NCBI RefSeq assembly: GCF_900091555.1
Contig: NZ_FMCX01000007.1
Coordinates: 62,001 to 126,000 of the forward strand
DNA from: Micromonospora mirobrigensis
GTDB lineage: Bacteria > Actinomycetota > Actinomycetes > Mycobacteriales > Micromonosporaceae
DNA length: 64,000 nucleotides
Reading direction: 5' to 3'
Shown here: in pieces, positions 20,301-28,375 of the stretch
How positions within the stretch are numbered: position 1 is the first letter of the stretch
Layout of the letters: each line of letters opens with the position of its first letter
The notes under the pieces: generated by a model
Database searches by the model: none
What the model saw: only the letters and a program-made list of their open reading frames with translations
Told to the model about the DNA's origin: nothing
Program-made: the position numbers and the translations under genes

Positions 20301-21060
20301 TGCTGGCGGAGTCCCACATCACCGCCGGTTCCGCGGCGGCGAGGACGTCGCTGCCGGCCACCGCCGACAGTCGACCGTCGGCCCCGCGCACCACCCGGGC
20401 GTCGCCGCCCAGGTCGAATCGCAGCGTCCGCAACGCCGGGTTCGCCGCCGCCTGCGGCGTCTTGACCGCGAACACGTGCGTGAAGCCCGTCCGGGTGGCC
20501 CGCAGCACCAGGTCCGTGCCGGGCAGCACCTCCGCGTAGGTGGCGGAATCCGCGCTGACCGTCGGCTTCGGCAGACCACCCGGCCAGGACAGGGTCAGTG
20601 ACTTCCCCTGCCGCAGGAGAGTCACCGCCGGGCCGTTGCCCCCCGCCGAGAACCGCACGTCGGCCACGGACACCCCCGGGCGCAGCGACCCGTCGGCCCC
20701 CGGACGCAGGTTCAGATCGACATCCGCCCAGGCTCCGTCGGCACGGCGCACCCGTTGCGGCACGACGGCCGACTCGGAGGTGAACCCACCCGACGGATTG
20801 GCGAAGACCTGCGTGAGTTCGGTGCGGGCCGAGGCGACCTCGACCCGGACGCCGGACCGCTTCGCCCGGGCGGCGGCCGAGCCGGCGTCCGGAGCGACCG
20901 ACGGACCCGCGGGAGCCGCCGGGGCAGACAACGGCGCCGCCGCCTCGACGGGCGACGGCGCCACCAGCAGGGAACTCATGACCACGGCCGCAGCGCCGGC
21001 GGCGGTGATCCGGGAACGTCTCAGAAAGAAGGCAGGCAGCATCGAGCGGCCAGGCACCAT
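17335..21060 (-). CDS. Secreted LamG-like jellyroll protein with DNRLRE-type region, copy 1
   Basis: A 1241-residue exported protein with the same plan as the one at 5606-9310. It has a signal peptide (residues 1-42, ending VEAAAP), a DNRLRE-like section around 325-500 (YIDPAWSTGKTRWAYATND; TLGFCACSATNGSGE), a fibronectin-like section around 600-690, and two LamG/concanavalin-like domains (about 790-960 and 1020-1230; SFSMAAWVKL, FSVSVWMRPE). The first LamG domain differs most from the other copy, while N-terminal and second LamG parts are near-identical in many stretches. The ATG at 21060 follows a GGGGG box, and the leader is shared with copy 2. It heads the LamG-RHS-immunity operon. The ligand is unknown. 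Confidence 0.88.
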   Translation of the reverse strand: MVPGRSMLPAFFLRRSRITAAGAAAVVMSSLLVAPSPVEAAAPLSAPAAPAGPSVAPDAGSAAARAKRSGVRVEVASARTELTQVFANPSGGFTSESAVVPQRVRRADGAWADVDLNLRPGADGSLRPGVSVADVRFSAGGNGPAVTLLRQGKSLTLSWPGGLPKPTVSADSATYAEVLPGTDLVLRATRTGFTHVFAVKTPQAAANPALRTLRFDLGGDARVVRGADGRLSAVAGSDVLAAAEPAVMWDSASTPSATSARSLAASGADQGGGSPSRSSAVAPGDVARTAAVGVEVAGGDLVLRPDAKLLAGATAFPVFIDPAWSTGKTRWAYATNDNSNNSDLSVARVGRDPDSGKIYRSYFDFPVGALKSKHIQSAYVQMKLDHSWSCTDTPTYLFHTAGIASTPRTKWAPGLIGLKSSANSHANEGSGCSDSPQPDMTVNFTGSSVTSVIQSHATNGWSNITLGFCACSATNGSGESTTDRWKKFFPNNAKLVVDFDNIPGAPTNLQAGGVACVSGQRIAIGSPTPTLSAIFRDADTTQALRTAYEWLQIPSTGTYNDATPRKTAPAGASVPANGRSTTAGLSGVVDGVSYAFRARATDPAPYSKTGAWSAWCEFTVDRKVPPVTVELSSANPRPLPGTVASFGFKTTDLTVTKFHYGWTSPTIEVPASRACVGVVGGGSVCYQVGGASVVVPKYGMNTLHVDAIDGAGNEGHGSVEFTADRPSPAVARWGLESFPGVTQAQALADSQPALAGDTPLTPSGTAWASDVRLVGGQTVDFNGATSYASTGAPVIDRSKSFSMAAWVKLGKQGDALPTDNRVIVSQEGDTTSSFTLGYLADGGRKKFAIWAHTVDANPTTAYATAVAPTSPTMGVWTHVAGAYDAAAGTFVLYVNGVQVASTALGLDGSLKPWPTARRISVGREWHYSAATTKYWQGQLADVQIFDRAVVPQDFTGQLKEDPTSGGFDEPGMLSSVQVGDWNFTGATPCWQESTDPTLCNAPEAGQFGRRLALTLGTDVGSDGRDFLSFDSHALADPSQATIEYGRSLRDVGGGNWQETPVLRTEDSFSVSVWMRPESLGSTQTAVAQAGAKQSAFYLGLRTKNISGTLENRWCFSLFGVDSTPLNGNAADAQSGLLNSDDLNHWTHLVGVYDRGRRESRLYVNGDLVAKLPFPTAFTGAFGATGPLFVGAARYTSTTTPQVVDLVQGDVGNLGLFQGALTDVEVKKINEKYAGDVVTPIE

Positions 21061-21200
21061 CTCAACCCCCGTGAAGGATGTGAACCAGTCGCGCGAACTC
21101 TAAGGCTCACGTCGATGCCTGTCTACGTCCGTCACTTGCCGTCAGGACGCAACGGGCGATCTACGCATCGCGCCCGGCGGGCGGACTCTGCGTGACCGGT

Positions 21201-22196
21201 TCAGCGCGCCTTGAGAAGGGCGGCCTCGCGGTCGGCGTCCAGGCCGACCGGGGCGCGGGCGGGGCGGCCGGCGCGCGGGGGCACCGAGCCAACCCGGCGC
21301 AGCCACCGCCAGGTGTCGGCGACGGTCTCGCCGACCGGGCGGCAGCTCAGCCCGGCCGCGTACGCCCGGCTGACGTCCCGCTGCTGCATCCAGCGGTACT
21401 CGTGGCCCGGGGGAATCCAGATCGGCAGGTCGTTCCACGGTTGCACGCCGGCTGCGAGGAGCCGATCCGGTGAGACCCACCGCAGCTCGGCGGCGGAACC
21501 GGTGGCCGCCACGCAGGCGGCCAGCAGCTCACCCATGCTGGCATGACCGGTCCGGCTGACCAGGTTCACCGGCCCGCCGAGCCCGGCCGCGCCCTGATCG
21601 AGCAGGAACGCCGCCAGGTCGCGGACGTCGACGTACTGCAGCGGCAGGTCCACCGGGCCGGGTGCCAGCACCGGGCCGCCTTGGGCGATCCGGTTCAGCC
21701 ACCACGGCAGCCGGCCGATGTCCTCCCCCGGCCCGAGGATCAGCCCGGCCCGGGCCAGCAGCGCCCGGTCGCCGAACACCTCGACGGCGGCCCGCTCCCC
21801 ACCGGCCTTGTTCGCCGGGTAGTCGCCGTCGTCGGCGTCGGCGGACGACCCGACCACCGGCGCCTCCTCGCCCACGCCGGGTGGCGCCGGCGGGACGTAC
21901 ACCGAGCCGCTGGAGACGTAGCCGTAGTGGCCGACGGAGCCGGCCAGCGACCTCGCCGCGTCGCGCACCGCCCGGGGCGCGCCGTCCCAGGTGTCCACGG
22001 CCAGGTCCCAGGCGCCGCCGGCCAGCGCGTCGAGGCCGCCGGGGGCGAGGCGGTCACCGCGCAGCCGTCGGACGCCCTCGGGTGTCGACCCGTGCCGGCC
22101 CCGGTTGAACACCGTCACGTCCCAGCCGCGGCGGACCGCCTCGGCGACCGTGGCCCCGCCGACGAAACCGGTCCCGCCCAGCACCAGAAGTCTCAC
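21201..22196 (-). CDS. NAD-dependent epimerase/dehydratase family protein
   Basis: A 331-residue extended short-chain dehydrogenase. The N-terminal Rossmann motif VRLLVLGGTGFVGG begins at the GTG I chose (22196). Reading further upstream would run into the tRNA genes, so longer frames are rejected. A YVSSGSVY stretch and a DYPANKAGGE segment stand where the Ser and Tyr-x3-Lys catalytic residues are expected, although the Tyr-x3-Lys spacing (YPANK) is retained. An atypical SDR nucleoside-diphosphate-sugar epimerase or reductase is likely; the substrate cannot be told. It stands alone downstream of the tRNA pair on the same strand. Confidence 0.82.
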   Translation of the reverse strand: MRLLVLGGTGFVGGATVAEAVRRGWDVTVFNRGRHGSTPEGVRRLRGDRLAPGGLDALAGGAWDLAVDTWDGAPRAVRDAARSLAGSVGHYGYVSSGSVYVPPAPPGVGEEAPVVGSSADADDGDYPANKAGGERAAVEVFGDRALLARAGLILGPGEDIGRLPWWLNRIAQGGPVLAPGPVDLPLQYVDVRDLAAFLLDQGAAGLGGPVNLVSRTGHASMGELLAACVAATGSAAELRWVSPDRLLAAGVQPWNDLPIWIPPGHEYRWMQQRDVSRAYAAGLSCRPVGETVADTWRWLRRVGSVPPRAGRPARAPVGLDADREAALLKAR

Positions 22197-22286
22197 GGCG
22201 TCCAGCCTGCCCGGGGCGACCGGTCGACGGGAAGCGCCCGGCGGTGATCTCTGCCGAGGGCAGAAGCGTCGGCGGCCGGAAAGCGG

Positions 22287-22313
22287 AAAGCACGGCTCGA
22301 CGAGCCGGGCTTT
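22287..22313 (-). terminator. Terminator-like hairpin after the tRNA-Gly/Val pair
   Basis: An inverted repeat of about 12 pairs with one mismatch around a 3-nt loop, flanked by AAA and TTT. It starts 25 bases downstream of tRNA-Val on the minus strand and ends before the epimerase start. It probably ends the tRNA transcript. Confidence 0.55.
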
Positions 22314-22337
22314 CGCCATCGATCGAATTTCTTCCGG

Positions 22338-22409
22338 TGGGCGATACTGGGTTTGAACCAGTGACCTCTTCCGTGTCAAGGAAGCGCGCTCCCACTGCGC
22401 CAATCGCCC
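22338..22409 (-). tRNA. tRNA-Val (GAC)
   Basis: A 72-nt cloverleaf. The acceptor GGGCGAT pairs with ATCGCCC, the anticodon loop reads TTGACAC giving GAC, and the T-loop is TTCAAAC. CCA is not fully encoded. The same tRNA is present again at 62386-62457. Confidence 0.95.
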
Positions 22410-22422
22410 GTGAGGTGCTGCG

Positions 22423-22495
22423 AGCGGACGACGGGATTCGAACCCGCGACCCTCACCTTGGCAAGGTGATGCGCTACCAGCTGCGCTACGTCCGC
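22423..22495 (-). tRNA. tRNA-Gly (GCC)
   Basis: A 73-nt cloverleaf. The acceptor GCGGACG pairs with CGTCCGC, the anticodon loop is TTGCCAA (GCC), and the T-loop is TTCGAAT. It lies 13 bases upstream of tRNA-Val. The downstream array at 62.4-62.6 kb has the same two genes with a tRNA-Cys between them. Confidence 0.95.
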
Positions 22496-22611
22496 GTGCC
22501 GCCGGTGTTCGTCGGCGACGGGGGAAACTCTACCCGATGCCAAGATCGCCGCACGCCGACCCCCTCCGCCGCCCCGGAGACGAGGGTGATCGCGCTGGTC
22601 ACCGGCGGGGT

Positions 22612-22647
22612 GAAGGCTGGTCACCGGAGCACCGGTGACCAGCCTTC
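22612..22647 (-). terminator. 16-bp perfect hairpin terminator
   Basis: A 16-bp perfect stem (22612-22627 with 22632-22647) and a 4-nt loop, 24 bases past the stop of the small membrane protein gene. There is no U-run, as is common in high-GC actinomycetes. It closes the 23.8-22.7 kb transcript. Confidence 0.7.
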
Positions 22648-22670
22648 GACCGTGTTCGCCGGTCGGCGCC

Positions 22671-23102
22671 TCAGGCGCGGTCGGCCTTGCCCAGCGCGTA
22701 CGCCTGAAGAGCGGCGAAGGCGCCCACGACCACGGCCTGGAGCACCATCCACACCTTGCCCAGGGTGGTGGCCTCGATCGCGCCGGTGGCGACGACGACC
22801 AGGCTGAGCACCACCCACAGCACGTTCACGGCGATCCAGAGCTTGGTCGCGCCCCGGCTGACCACCGGCCGGGTCGCGGTCACCCAGACCGCGATGCCGT
22901 ACACCAGCAGGAAAGCGCCCACCTCGTACTGCACGCCGGTCGGGTAGCCGAACAGGTCGTTCAGCACCCCGGCCAGGGCCAGGTACGCGACGCCGTTGAC
23001 GGCGGTGACCACGGCGTCGAGCTTCAACACCAGGCGCAGCAGCCGGTCGTTCGCCGCTCGGGTGGGGGTCGAGACGGGGTTGGAGGCCTGCATGGAGGAC
23101 AT
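22671..23102 (-). CDS. Small four-helix membrane protein
   Basis: A 143-residue integral membrane protein with four predicted helices (about residues 21-46, 61-79, 88-110, 117-137) and short loops; the N-terminus is polar. The ATG at 23102 has AGGGAAG upstream. No catalytic motif is visible and I can only describe it as an uncharacterised four-TM protein. It starts 51 bases after the truncated MmyB-like regulator gene on the same strand and is probably co-transcribed with it, so the regulator's ligand may relate to membrane or lipid state (inference). Confidence 0.8.
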   Translation of the reverse strand: MSSMQASNPVSTPTRAANDRLLRLVLKLDAVVTAVNGVAYLALAGVLNDLFGYPTGVQYEVGAFLLVYGIAVWVTATRPVVSRGATKLWIAVNVLWVVLSLVVVATGAIEATTLGKVWMVLQAVVVGAFAALQAYALGKADRA

Positions 23103-23152
23103 GGGATCTTCCCTTTCGCTATGGATCGACATTCCTCGGCGAGGTGTCGGGG

Positions 23153-23803
23153 TCAGTCGGGCGGCGGCCGTTCGGTGGGATCGGCGAACAGGTAGCGCCG
23201 GGTGGCCTCGTCGGCCGGGAACACACACTCGGCGGTCACTCCGCTGGGCGTCCCCTCCCACGGGGTGCCGAAGAAGACCGCGGTGCTGATCAGGTTGAGC
23301 ACGGTGGAGCCGACCCGGAGCCGGACCGGCACGGCGATCGGGTTGGTGGCGAGCGGGGCGGGCTCCGGCACCGTCCGGTAGCCGCGTACCTCCCGCTCCA
23401 GCCGGCGCAGCGGCTCGCCGCCGATCAGCTCGACCTGGCGGCGCAGCCGGCGCAGCAGGTGGGTGTGCACCTCGTCCAGGTTGTCCAGCCTCGGCGCCAT
23501 GCCCCGCGGGTGCAGGATCAGTCGCAGCACGTTCACCGGCGGCGCCAGCAGCTCCGGGTCGACCGGCCCGACCAGGGCGTCCAGCATGTGGTTGCTGGCC
23601 AGCAGTTCCCAGTCCGGCCCCATCACCCAGGCCAGGAACGGTTCGTGGCCGTAGAGCAGGGTCAGCACGGACGACGAGAGCGCCTCGGGCGGGGCGGCGG
23701 GCGGCGGGACCGCCGGCGCCGGCGGGTCGGGTGTCGGGAAATTGTCGGCACGAGCCTGCGCGGAATGACGGCGCTGCCACCCCTGCCGGAGCAACGCAAT
23801 CAT
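23153..23803 (-). CDS. MmyB-like regulator ligand-binding domain without HTH
   Basis: About 216 residues. It aligns by eye to the C-terminal ligand-binding half of the XRE/MmyB regulator at 45709-46503: shared stretches are ELLAPPVNVLRLILHPRGMAPR versus RLLAPPMNVLRASLHPDGMAPR in broken form, LLRRLRRQVE and the FFGTPWEGT region. The N-terminal helix-turn-helix is absent, and I see none in other frames upstream. Known family members bind fatty-acid-like ligands in this domain. The ATG at 23803 has GACGGA upstream; an ATG at 23830 is also possible. Either it is a decayed regulator or a ligand sink. It shares an operon with the four-TM protein. Confidence 0.7.
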   Translation of the reverse strand: MIALLRQGWQRRHSAQARADNFPTPDPPAPAVPPPAAPPEALSSSVLTLLYGHEPFLAWVMGPDWELLASNHMLDALVGPVDPELLAPPVNVLRLILHPRGMAPRLDNLDEVHTHLLRRLRRQVELIGGEPLRRLEREVRGYRTVPEPAPLATNPIAVPVRLRVGSTVLNLISTAVFFGTPWEGTPSGVTAECVFPADEATRRYLFADPTERPPPD

Positions 23804-24027
23804 AATTCCGTCGCAATCTGCGTGCCGCATGCCAATGGACGGTAGTGAGACAGCCGGCGGCCAGGCAATTACCTCCTACGTCAAGGATCCCCGTCGCGCA
23901 CCGAGCGCGCCCCGGGACCCGTCGATCGCCCCGATTCACCGTCGCCGAGCCGACAGCCGGACATCGCCGCAGCTCAGGCCGGTACGCGGAACGCGCGGGC
24001 GCGACCTGGTCCGGTCATCGGGACTGC

Positions 24028-24070
24028 ATCAGTCCGCCGTCAGTGGCGCATCAGCAAGGTCGGTGAACAT
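24028..24070 (+). promoter_or_regulatory. SARP-type direct repeats and -10, aldehyde dehydrogenase operon
   Basis: Heptamers ATCAGTC (24028), GTCAGTG (24039) and ATCAGCA (24050) start exactly 11 bp apart. The last ends 8 bp before the hexamer GAACAT (24065-24070). This is the geometry known for SARP-activated promoters. It lies in the 410-bp gap 23804-24213, which otherwise holds no gene. It would drive the long plus-strand operon 24214-35082. Confidence 0.7.
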
Positions 24071-24213
24071 CGGTTCGGCAACCATCCGGACGGTGTGGCA
24101 CAACCGCCGGCGCCGCCGCCGCGATCCGTGCGGAACGGCGGAAGGCGCGACGGCCGGCTGGGCAGAAATTGATTGCCGCGATCGCGGCGACACGTCGGAG
24201 GGAACTGATCTCA

Positions 24214-25869
24214 ATGCCGGTCTCGACGAAACTGCCGCATTCCGCGGAGGAGGTCCCGCCGGGAACGCCCGTGTCGGACGCCCGCCAGCGCAGCTACCGC
24301 TCGTACATCGGGGACAAGGACGTCGACGGGGTGGGCTGGGTCTACACGGTCAGCTCGCGGTCGATGCTGGAGGACGTCTTCACCAGCGTCAGCCTCAAGC
24401 GGAGCCTGGAACGCGACCCCGACTCCGACGCCGTGCACCACCCGTACGTCGTCGGCCGGTGCGCCGTCGCGGGCGCCGCGGACATCGACGCGGCGGTGGA
24501 GGCCGCGGCGACCGCCGCCCCGGCCTGGGCCGCCACGCCGCTGCCCCGACGCCTCGAACTGGGCCGCCGGTTCCGCGAGCGGCTGCTGGCCCGTTGGGAC
24601 GAGTTCGTCGACCTGCTGGTCGCCGAGGCGCACCCGCGCACCGTGGCGAAGTGGGAGCTGAGCTGCCTGCTCCAGGTGCTCAGCGAGGAGAACCTGGCCT
24701 GGTACGAGCAGCAGATGCACGCCGAGTTCACCCACGGCGAGCGGCGGCTGATCGTCCGCCAACTGCCCGACGGGGTGGTCTGCGTCAACCCGCCGCAGAA
24801 CGCCCCGGCGCCGAGCGCCGCGCTGGCCGTGCTGTCGCTGATGGCCGGCAACGCGGTGGTGATCCGGGCCCCGCGCAGCGTGCCGCTGAGCACCATGTTC
24901 CTGGTCCGTGAGCTGGTCGCGCCGGTGCTGCGCGAGCTCGACGCCCCGCCCGGCACGGTCAACGTGATCTGCGGCAAGCCGGTCGAGGTGATCGACCGCT
25001 GGCTGACCCACCCGCTGGTCGACGACATCTTCTACTTCGGCGGCACCGAGGAGGGGATGCGGATCCAGCGCGAGTGCGTGGAGCGGGGCAAGAAGCCGAT
25101 CCTGGAGCTCGCCGGCAACGACGGCCTGGTGGTCTGGCACGACGCCGACCTGGCCCTGGCCGCCGAGGCGATCACCGAGAGCTTCGTCGGCTCCGGCCAG
25201 ATCTGCATGGTCCCCAACTACGTGGTGGCCCACCCGGCCATCGCCGACGAACTGCTCGCCCTGGTCGTCGAGCGGGCCGCGCAGATCCGGCCCGGCTACC
25301 CGGAGGACGAGGGGGTGCTGCTGGCCCCGGTGCGGCGCAGCGAGAAGTTCTTCGAGCTGCTGGCCCGGGCCGTCGACCAGGGCGCCACCATCGCCTGCGG
25401 CGGCCGTCGGGTCGAGCTGGACGGCACGCCGTCGGAGGCCGGCGTCTTCCTCGAACCCACGGTGGTCCGGGTGGAGGGGCTGGCCGGCGCCCGCGACCTG
25501 GACGTCGTACGCCACGAGACGTTCTTCCCGCTGCTGCCGTTCGTGGTGCCGCCCGCGGCGCCCGACGACGAGCTGCTCGACCTGGTGCTCGCCTTCGTCA
25601 ACGCCAACGAGTACGGCCTGCGCAACTCGCTCTGGTCCGGCTCCGAGCAGGTGATCGACGAGTTCGTCCGGCGGGTGCACAACGGCGGCCTGCTGAAGGT
25701 CAACGACTCGCACATCGGCTTCCTGCCGTACGTGCCGACGCACGGCGGCACCGGGCTGACCAGCGGCGCCTTCGGCGAGGCCAACTACCCGATCCTCAAG
25801 ACCACCCACGTGCAGGGGGTCAGCATCACGTCCGGGATCAGCCCGCGGCGGGCCGCGTTCGGCCACTGA
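24214..25869 (+). CDS. Aldehyde dehydrogenase family protein
   Basis: A 551-residue NAD(P)-dependent aldehyde dehydrogenase. The nucleophile is Cys331 in FVGSGQICM, the general base Glu298 in LELAGN, and an oxyanion-hole Asn196 lies in NPPQNAPA. It is longer than the usual 480-500 residues because of an N-terminal extension. The ATG at 24214 follows GGAGGG. It is the first gene of the long azoxy-type operon, 42 bases before the N-hydroxylase. In the pathway it could interconvert acyl thioester or acid and aldehyde, supplying the aldehyde that the aminotransferase at 27075 turns into an amine. The reductive direction is inference, since most family members oxidise. Oxidative clearance is the alternative. 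Confidence 0.85.
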   Translation: MPVSTKLPHSAEEVPPGTPVSDARQRSYRSYIGDKDVDGVGWVYTVSSRSMLEDVFTSVSLKRSLERDPDSDAVHHPYVVGRCAVAGAADIDAAVEAAATAAPAWAATPLPRRLELGRRFRERLLARWDEFVDLLVAEAHPRTVAKWELSCLLQVLSEENLAWYEQQMHAEFTHGERRLIVRQLPDGVVCVNPPQNAPAPSAALAVLSLMAGNAVVIRAPRSVPLSTMFLVRELVAPVLRELDAPPGTVNVICGKPVEVIDRWLTHPLVDDIFYFGGTEEGMRIQRECVERGKKPILELAGNDGLVVWHDADLALAAEAITESFVGSGQICMVPNYVVAHPAIADELLALVVERAAQIRPGYPEDEGVLLAPVRRSEKFFELLARAVDQGATIACGGRRVELDGTPSEAGVFLEPTVVRVEGLAGARDLDVVRHETFFPLLPFVVPPAAPDDELLDLVLAFVNANEYGLRNSLWSGSEQVIDEFVRRVHNGGLLKVNDSHIGFLPYVPTHGGTGLTSGAFGEANYPILKTTHVQGVSITSGISPRRAAFGH

Positions 25870-25911
25870 CCACCTCCCCTCCCCCGACACCCATCCGCCT
25901 GGAGGTTCGCC

Positions 25912-27048
25912 ATGCGTTCGCTCGACGTCGCCCGCGAGACGACAGAGAAGTACCACCCGGGGCTCGGCAAGGCCATCGCCGAGGTTCCGTTCACGGACCG
26001 GGAACAGCCCGGCTCACCACTGCTGGAGCTGTTCCGTACCTACGGCGGCCCGGCCCTGCTCGTCCCCGCCGTGTACGGCGGCCAGGGCGCCGGCCCGCTC
26101 GACGCGGTCCGGGTGATGCGGGCGATCGCCTCCTGGTCGCCGTCGCTGGGCGCCGCGGTCACCATGCACCACTTCACCGCCGCGACCCTGTTCGCCCTCG
26201 CCGAGACCGCCGACCGGCTCACCCCGGCGCAGCTGGACCTGCTGGGCCGGATCGCCCCCGAGGGGCTGCTCGCCGCCTCCGGCTGGGCCGAGGGCCGGAC
26301 CAACCAGAACATCCTCACCCCCAGCGTCACCGCGAAGCCCACCGAGGGCGGCTACCTGATCAACGGCGGCAAGAAGCCGTGCAGCCTGGCCCACTCGATG
26401 GACGTGCTCACCGCCAGCGTCTCGCTGCCGATCGACGGCGAGCCGACCCTGGCCATGCTGCTGATGCCGGCGAAGCAGCCGGGGATCACCGTGCACCCGT
26501 TCTGGTCCACCCCGGTGCTGGCCGGCGCGGAGAGCGACGAGGTACGCCTCACCGACGTCTTCGTCCCCGAGGAGCTGGTCGTCCGGACCACCCCGGACGA
26601 CCCGCACCGCCTCGACGACCTCCAGATCGCCGGTTTCGTCTGGTTCGAGATGCTGATCTCCTCGGTCTACCTGGGCGCCGCGAGCGCGCTGGTGGAGCGG
26701 GTCCTCGCCGCCGGCCGGGGCAGCATCACCGACCGCGCGGCGCTCGGCGTGGACGTCGAGTCGGCGGTCGGGCTGATCGAGGGGGTGGCCCGGGCGCTGG
26801 AGGCCGGCGACGCCGGCGAGGACACCGTCGCCGCCGTCCTGGTGGCCCGCTTCGCGGTGCAGGACATCATCACCCGGGTCGCCGCCTCCGCCCAGGAGCT
26901 GCTCGGCGGGATGGCCTTCATCTCCGCCCCGGAGGTCGCCTACCTCGCCTCGGCCGTCCGGCCGCTGGCCTTCCACCCGCCGTCGCGCAGCAGCACCGCG
27001 GAGTCGCTCGTCGAGTACTTCGCCGGCGGCCCGCTGCAACTGTCCTGA
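25912..27048 (+). CDS. Acyl-CoA-dehydrogenase-fold flavoprotein, probable amine N-hydroxylase (VlmH-like)
   Basis: A 378-residue member of the acyl-CoA dehydrogenase superfamily (helical N-domain, beta-domain with SGWAEGRTNQNILTPS, C-terminal helical bundle with QELLGGMAF). In the valanimycin pathway a protein of this superfamily, VlmH, N-hydroxylates isobutylamine using reduced flavin from VlmR (established). A flavin reductase is encoded at 29475 in this operon and an amine-forming aminotransferase follows directly, so N-hydroxylation of a long-chain amine is the best inference. The ATG at 25912 follows GGAGG. A simple acyl-CoA dehydrogenase for chain desaturation is the main alternative. 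Confidence 0.8.
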   Translation: MRSLDVARETTEKYHPGLGKAIAEVPFTDREQPGSPLLELFRTYGGPALLVPAVYGGQGAGPLDAVRVMRAIASWSPSLGAAVTMHHFTAATLFALAETADRLTPAQLDLLGRIAPEGLLAASGWAEGRTNQNILTPSVTAKPTEGGYLINGGKKPCSLAHSMDVLTASVSLPIDGEPTLAMLLMPAKQPGITVHPFWSTPVLAGAESDEVRLTDVFVPEELVVRTTPDDPHRLDDLQIAGFVWFEMLISSVYLGAASALVERVLAAGRGSITDRAALGVDVESAVGLIEGVARALEAGDAGEDTVAAVLVARFAVQDIITRVAASAQELLGGMAFISAPEVAYLASAVRPLAFHPPSRSSTAESLVEYFAGGPLQLS

Positions 27049-27074
27049 ACCCGGCACACGTCAGAGGAGGATCC

Positions 27075-28370
27075 GTGACCGTACTGGAGCGGGAACGACC
27101 GCCGGTCGCCGTCGAGGACGACAAGGCGGAGGTGCTGGACCTGTACCGCGCCCACCTGAGCAAGGGGCGGGCCACCGTCGCCGAGCTGTTCGGCAGCCAC
27201 ATGGAGGTGGCCTCCGAGGGGGCCTGGGTCTGGACCAGCGACGACGAGGAGTTCCTCAACTGCGGGGGCTACGGCGTCTTCATCATGGGCGCCCGGCACC
27301 CACTGGTGGTGGAGGCCGTCCGCCGCCAGCTCGACAGCCACCCGGTCGCCACCCGGGTCCTGCTGGAGCCCACCGTCGGCCGGGCCGCCGCCGCGCTGGC
27401 CGACGTCACCCCGGCCGGCATGGACCGGGTGCACTTCGCCCTCGGCGGCGCCGAGGCGGTGGAGACCGGCATCAAGCTGGCCCGGGCGCACGGCAGGCGC
27501 CGGCTGGTCTCCATGCGGCAGGGCTACCACGGCAAGTCCCTGGGCGCCCTGTCGGTGACCGCCAAGGAGGTCTACCAGAAGCCGTTCCGGCCGCTGCTGG
27601 CCGACACCACCCACGTGCCGTTCGGCGACGCCGAGGCGCTGGAGCAGGAACTCGCCGCGCACCCCGGCGAGGTCTGCGTGATCGTCGAACCGGTGCAGGG
27701 CGAGGGCGGCGTGGTGCTGCCGCCCGAGGGCTACCTGCGCCAGGTGGAGGCGCTCTGCCGCCGGCACGACGGCTTCCTGATCCTCGACGAGGTGCAGACC
27801 GGCATGGGCCGGCTCGGCGCCTGGTGGGGGGCCGACCTGGCCGGGATCACCCCGGACGTGCTGCTCACCGGCAAGGCGCTCGGCGGCGGGGTGGTGCCCG
27901 TCTCGGCGGCGGTGGCCAGCCGGGCGGTCTTCGCCCCGTTCGACAAGGACCCGTACCTGCACACCGCCACCTTCTCCGGCCAACCGCTGCTGATGGCCGC
28001 GGTGCAGGGCGCGATCCGCGCCATGAAGGAGGAGGACCTGGTCGAGCGGGCCCGGACCCTCGGCGAGCGGCTGCTCCCCGAGATCGACCGGATCGCCCGG
28101 GCCAACTGCGGCGACCTGGTCGCCGACGTACGCGGGCAGGGCCTGCTGATCGGCGTCGAACTGGTCGAGGCCGGACTCGCCGGTGAACTGCTGATCGAAC
28201 TGTTCAACAACGGGGTGGTGGCCAACCACTCGATGACCGCCAGCGGGGTCGTCCGGTTCACGCCCCCGGCGATCCTCAACGACCGCGAGGTCGAGTTCCT
28301 CCTCGAAGCCTTCGACCGCGCCACGCGCGACCTCGTGCGCAAGAGCGCCCAGATGCCGGAAGGGTGGTGA
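27075..28370 (+). CDS. Class III PLP-dependent aminotransferase
   Basis: A 431-residue fold-type I aminotransferase. Asp238 in ILDEVQTGMG binds the pyridine nitrogen, Lys267 in LLTGKALGGG forms the Schiff base, and GGAEAVETGIKLAR is the phosphate-binding stretch. Family members convert aldehydes to amines with an amino donor. The GTG at 27075 has GAGGAGG seven bases upstream. It sits between the N-hydroxylase and SRPBCC genes, 26 and 5 bases away, which argues for one transcript. Inferred role: amination of a fatty aldehyde, replacing the valine decarboxylase VlmD that makes isobutylamine in valanimycin. Confidence 0.88.
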   Translation: MTVLERERPPVAVEDDKAEVLDLYRAHLSKGRATVAELFGSHMEVASEGAWVWTSDDEEFLNCGGYGVFIMGARHPLVVEAVRRQLDSHPVATRVLLEPTVGRAAAALADVTPAGMDRVHFALGGAEAVETGIKLARAHGRRRLVSMRQGYHGKSLGALSVTAKEVYQKPFRPLLADTTHVPFGDAEALEQELAAHPGEVCVIVEPVQGEGGVVLPPEGYLRQVEALCRRHDGFLILDEVQTGMGRLGAWWGADLAGITPDVLLTGKALGGGVVPVSAAVASRAVFAPFDKDPYLHTATFSGQPLLMAAVQGAIRAMKEEDLVERARTLGERLLPEIDRIARANCGDLVADVRGQGLLIGVELVEAGLAGELLIELFNNGVVANHSMTASGVVRFTPPAILNDREVEFLLEAFDRATRDLVRKSAQMPEGW

Positions 28371-28375
28371 GAGCC

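Noticed and set aside
21201..22403. Longer epimerase frame starting within the tRNA genes
   Set aside because: The first 69 codons run through tRNA-Val and a terminator. The Rossmann motif starts at GTG 22196.
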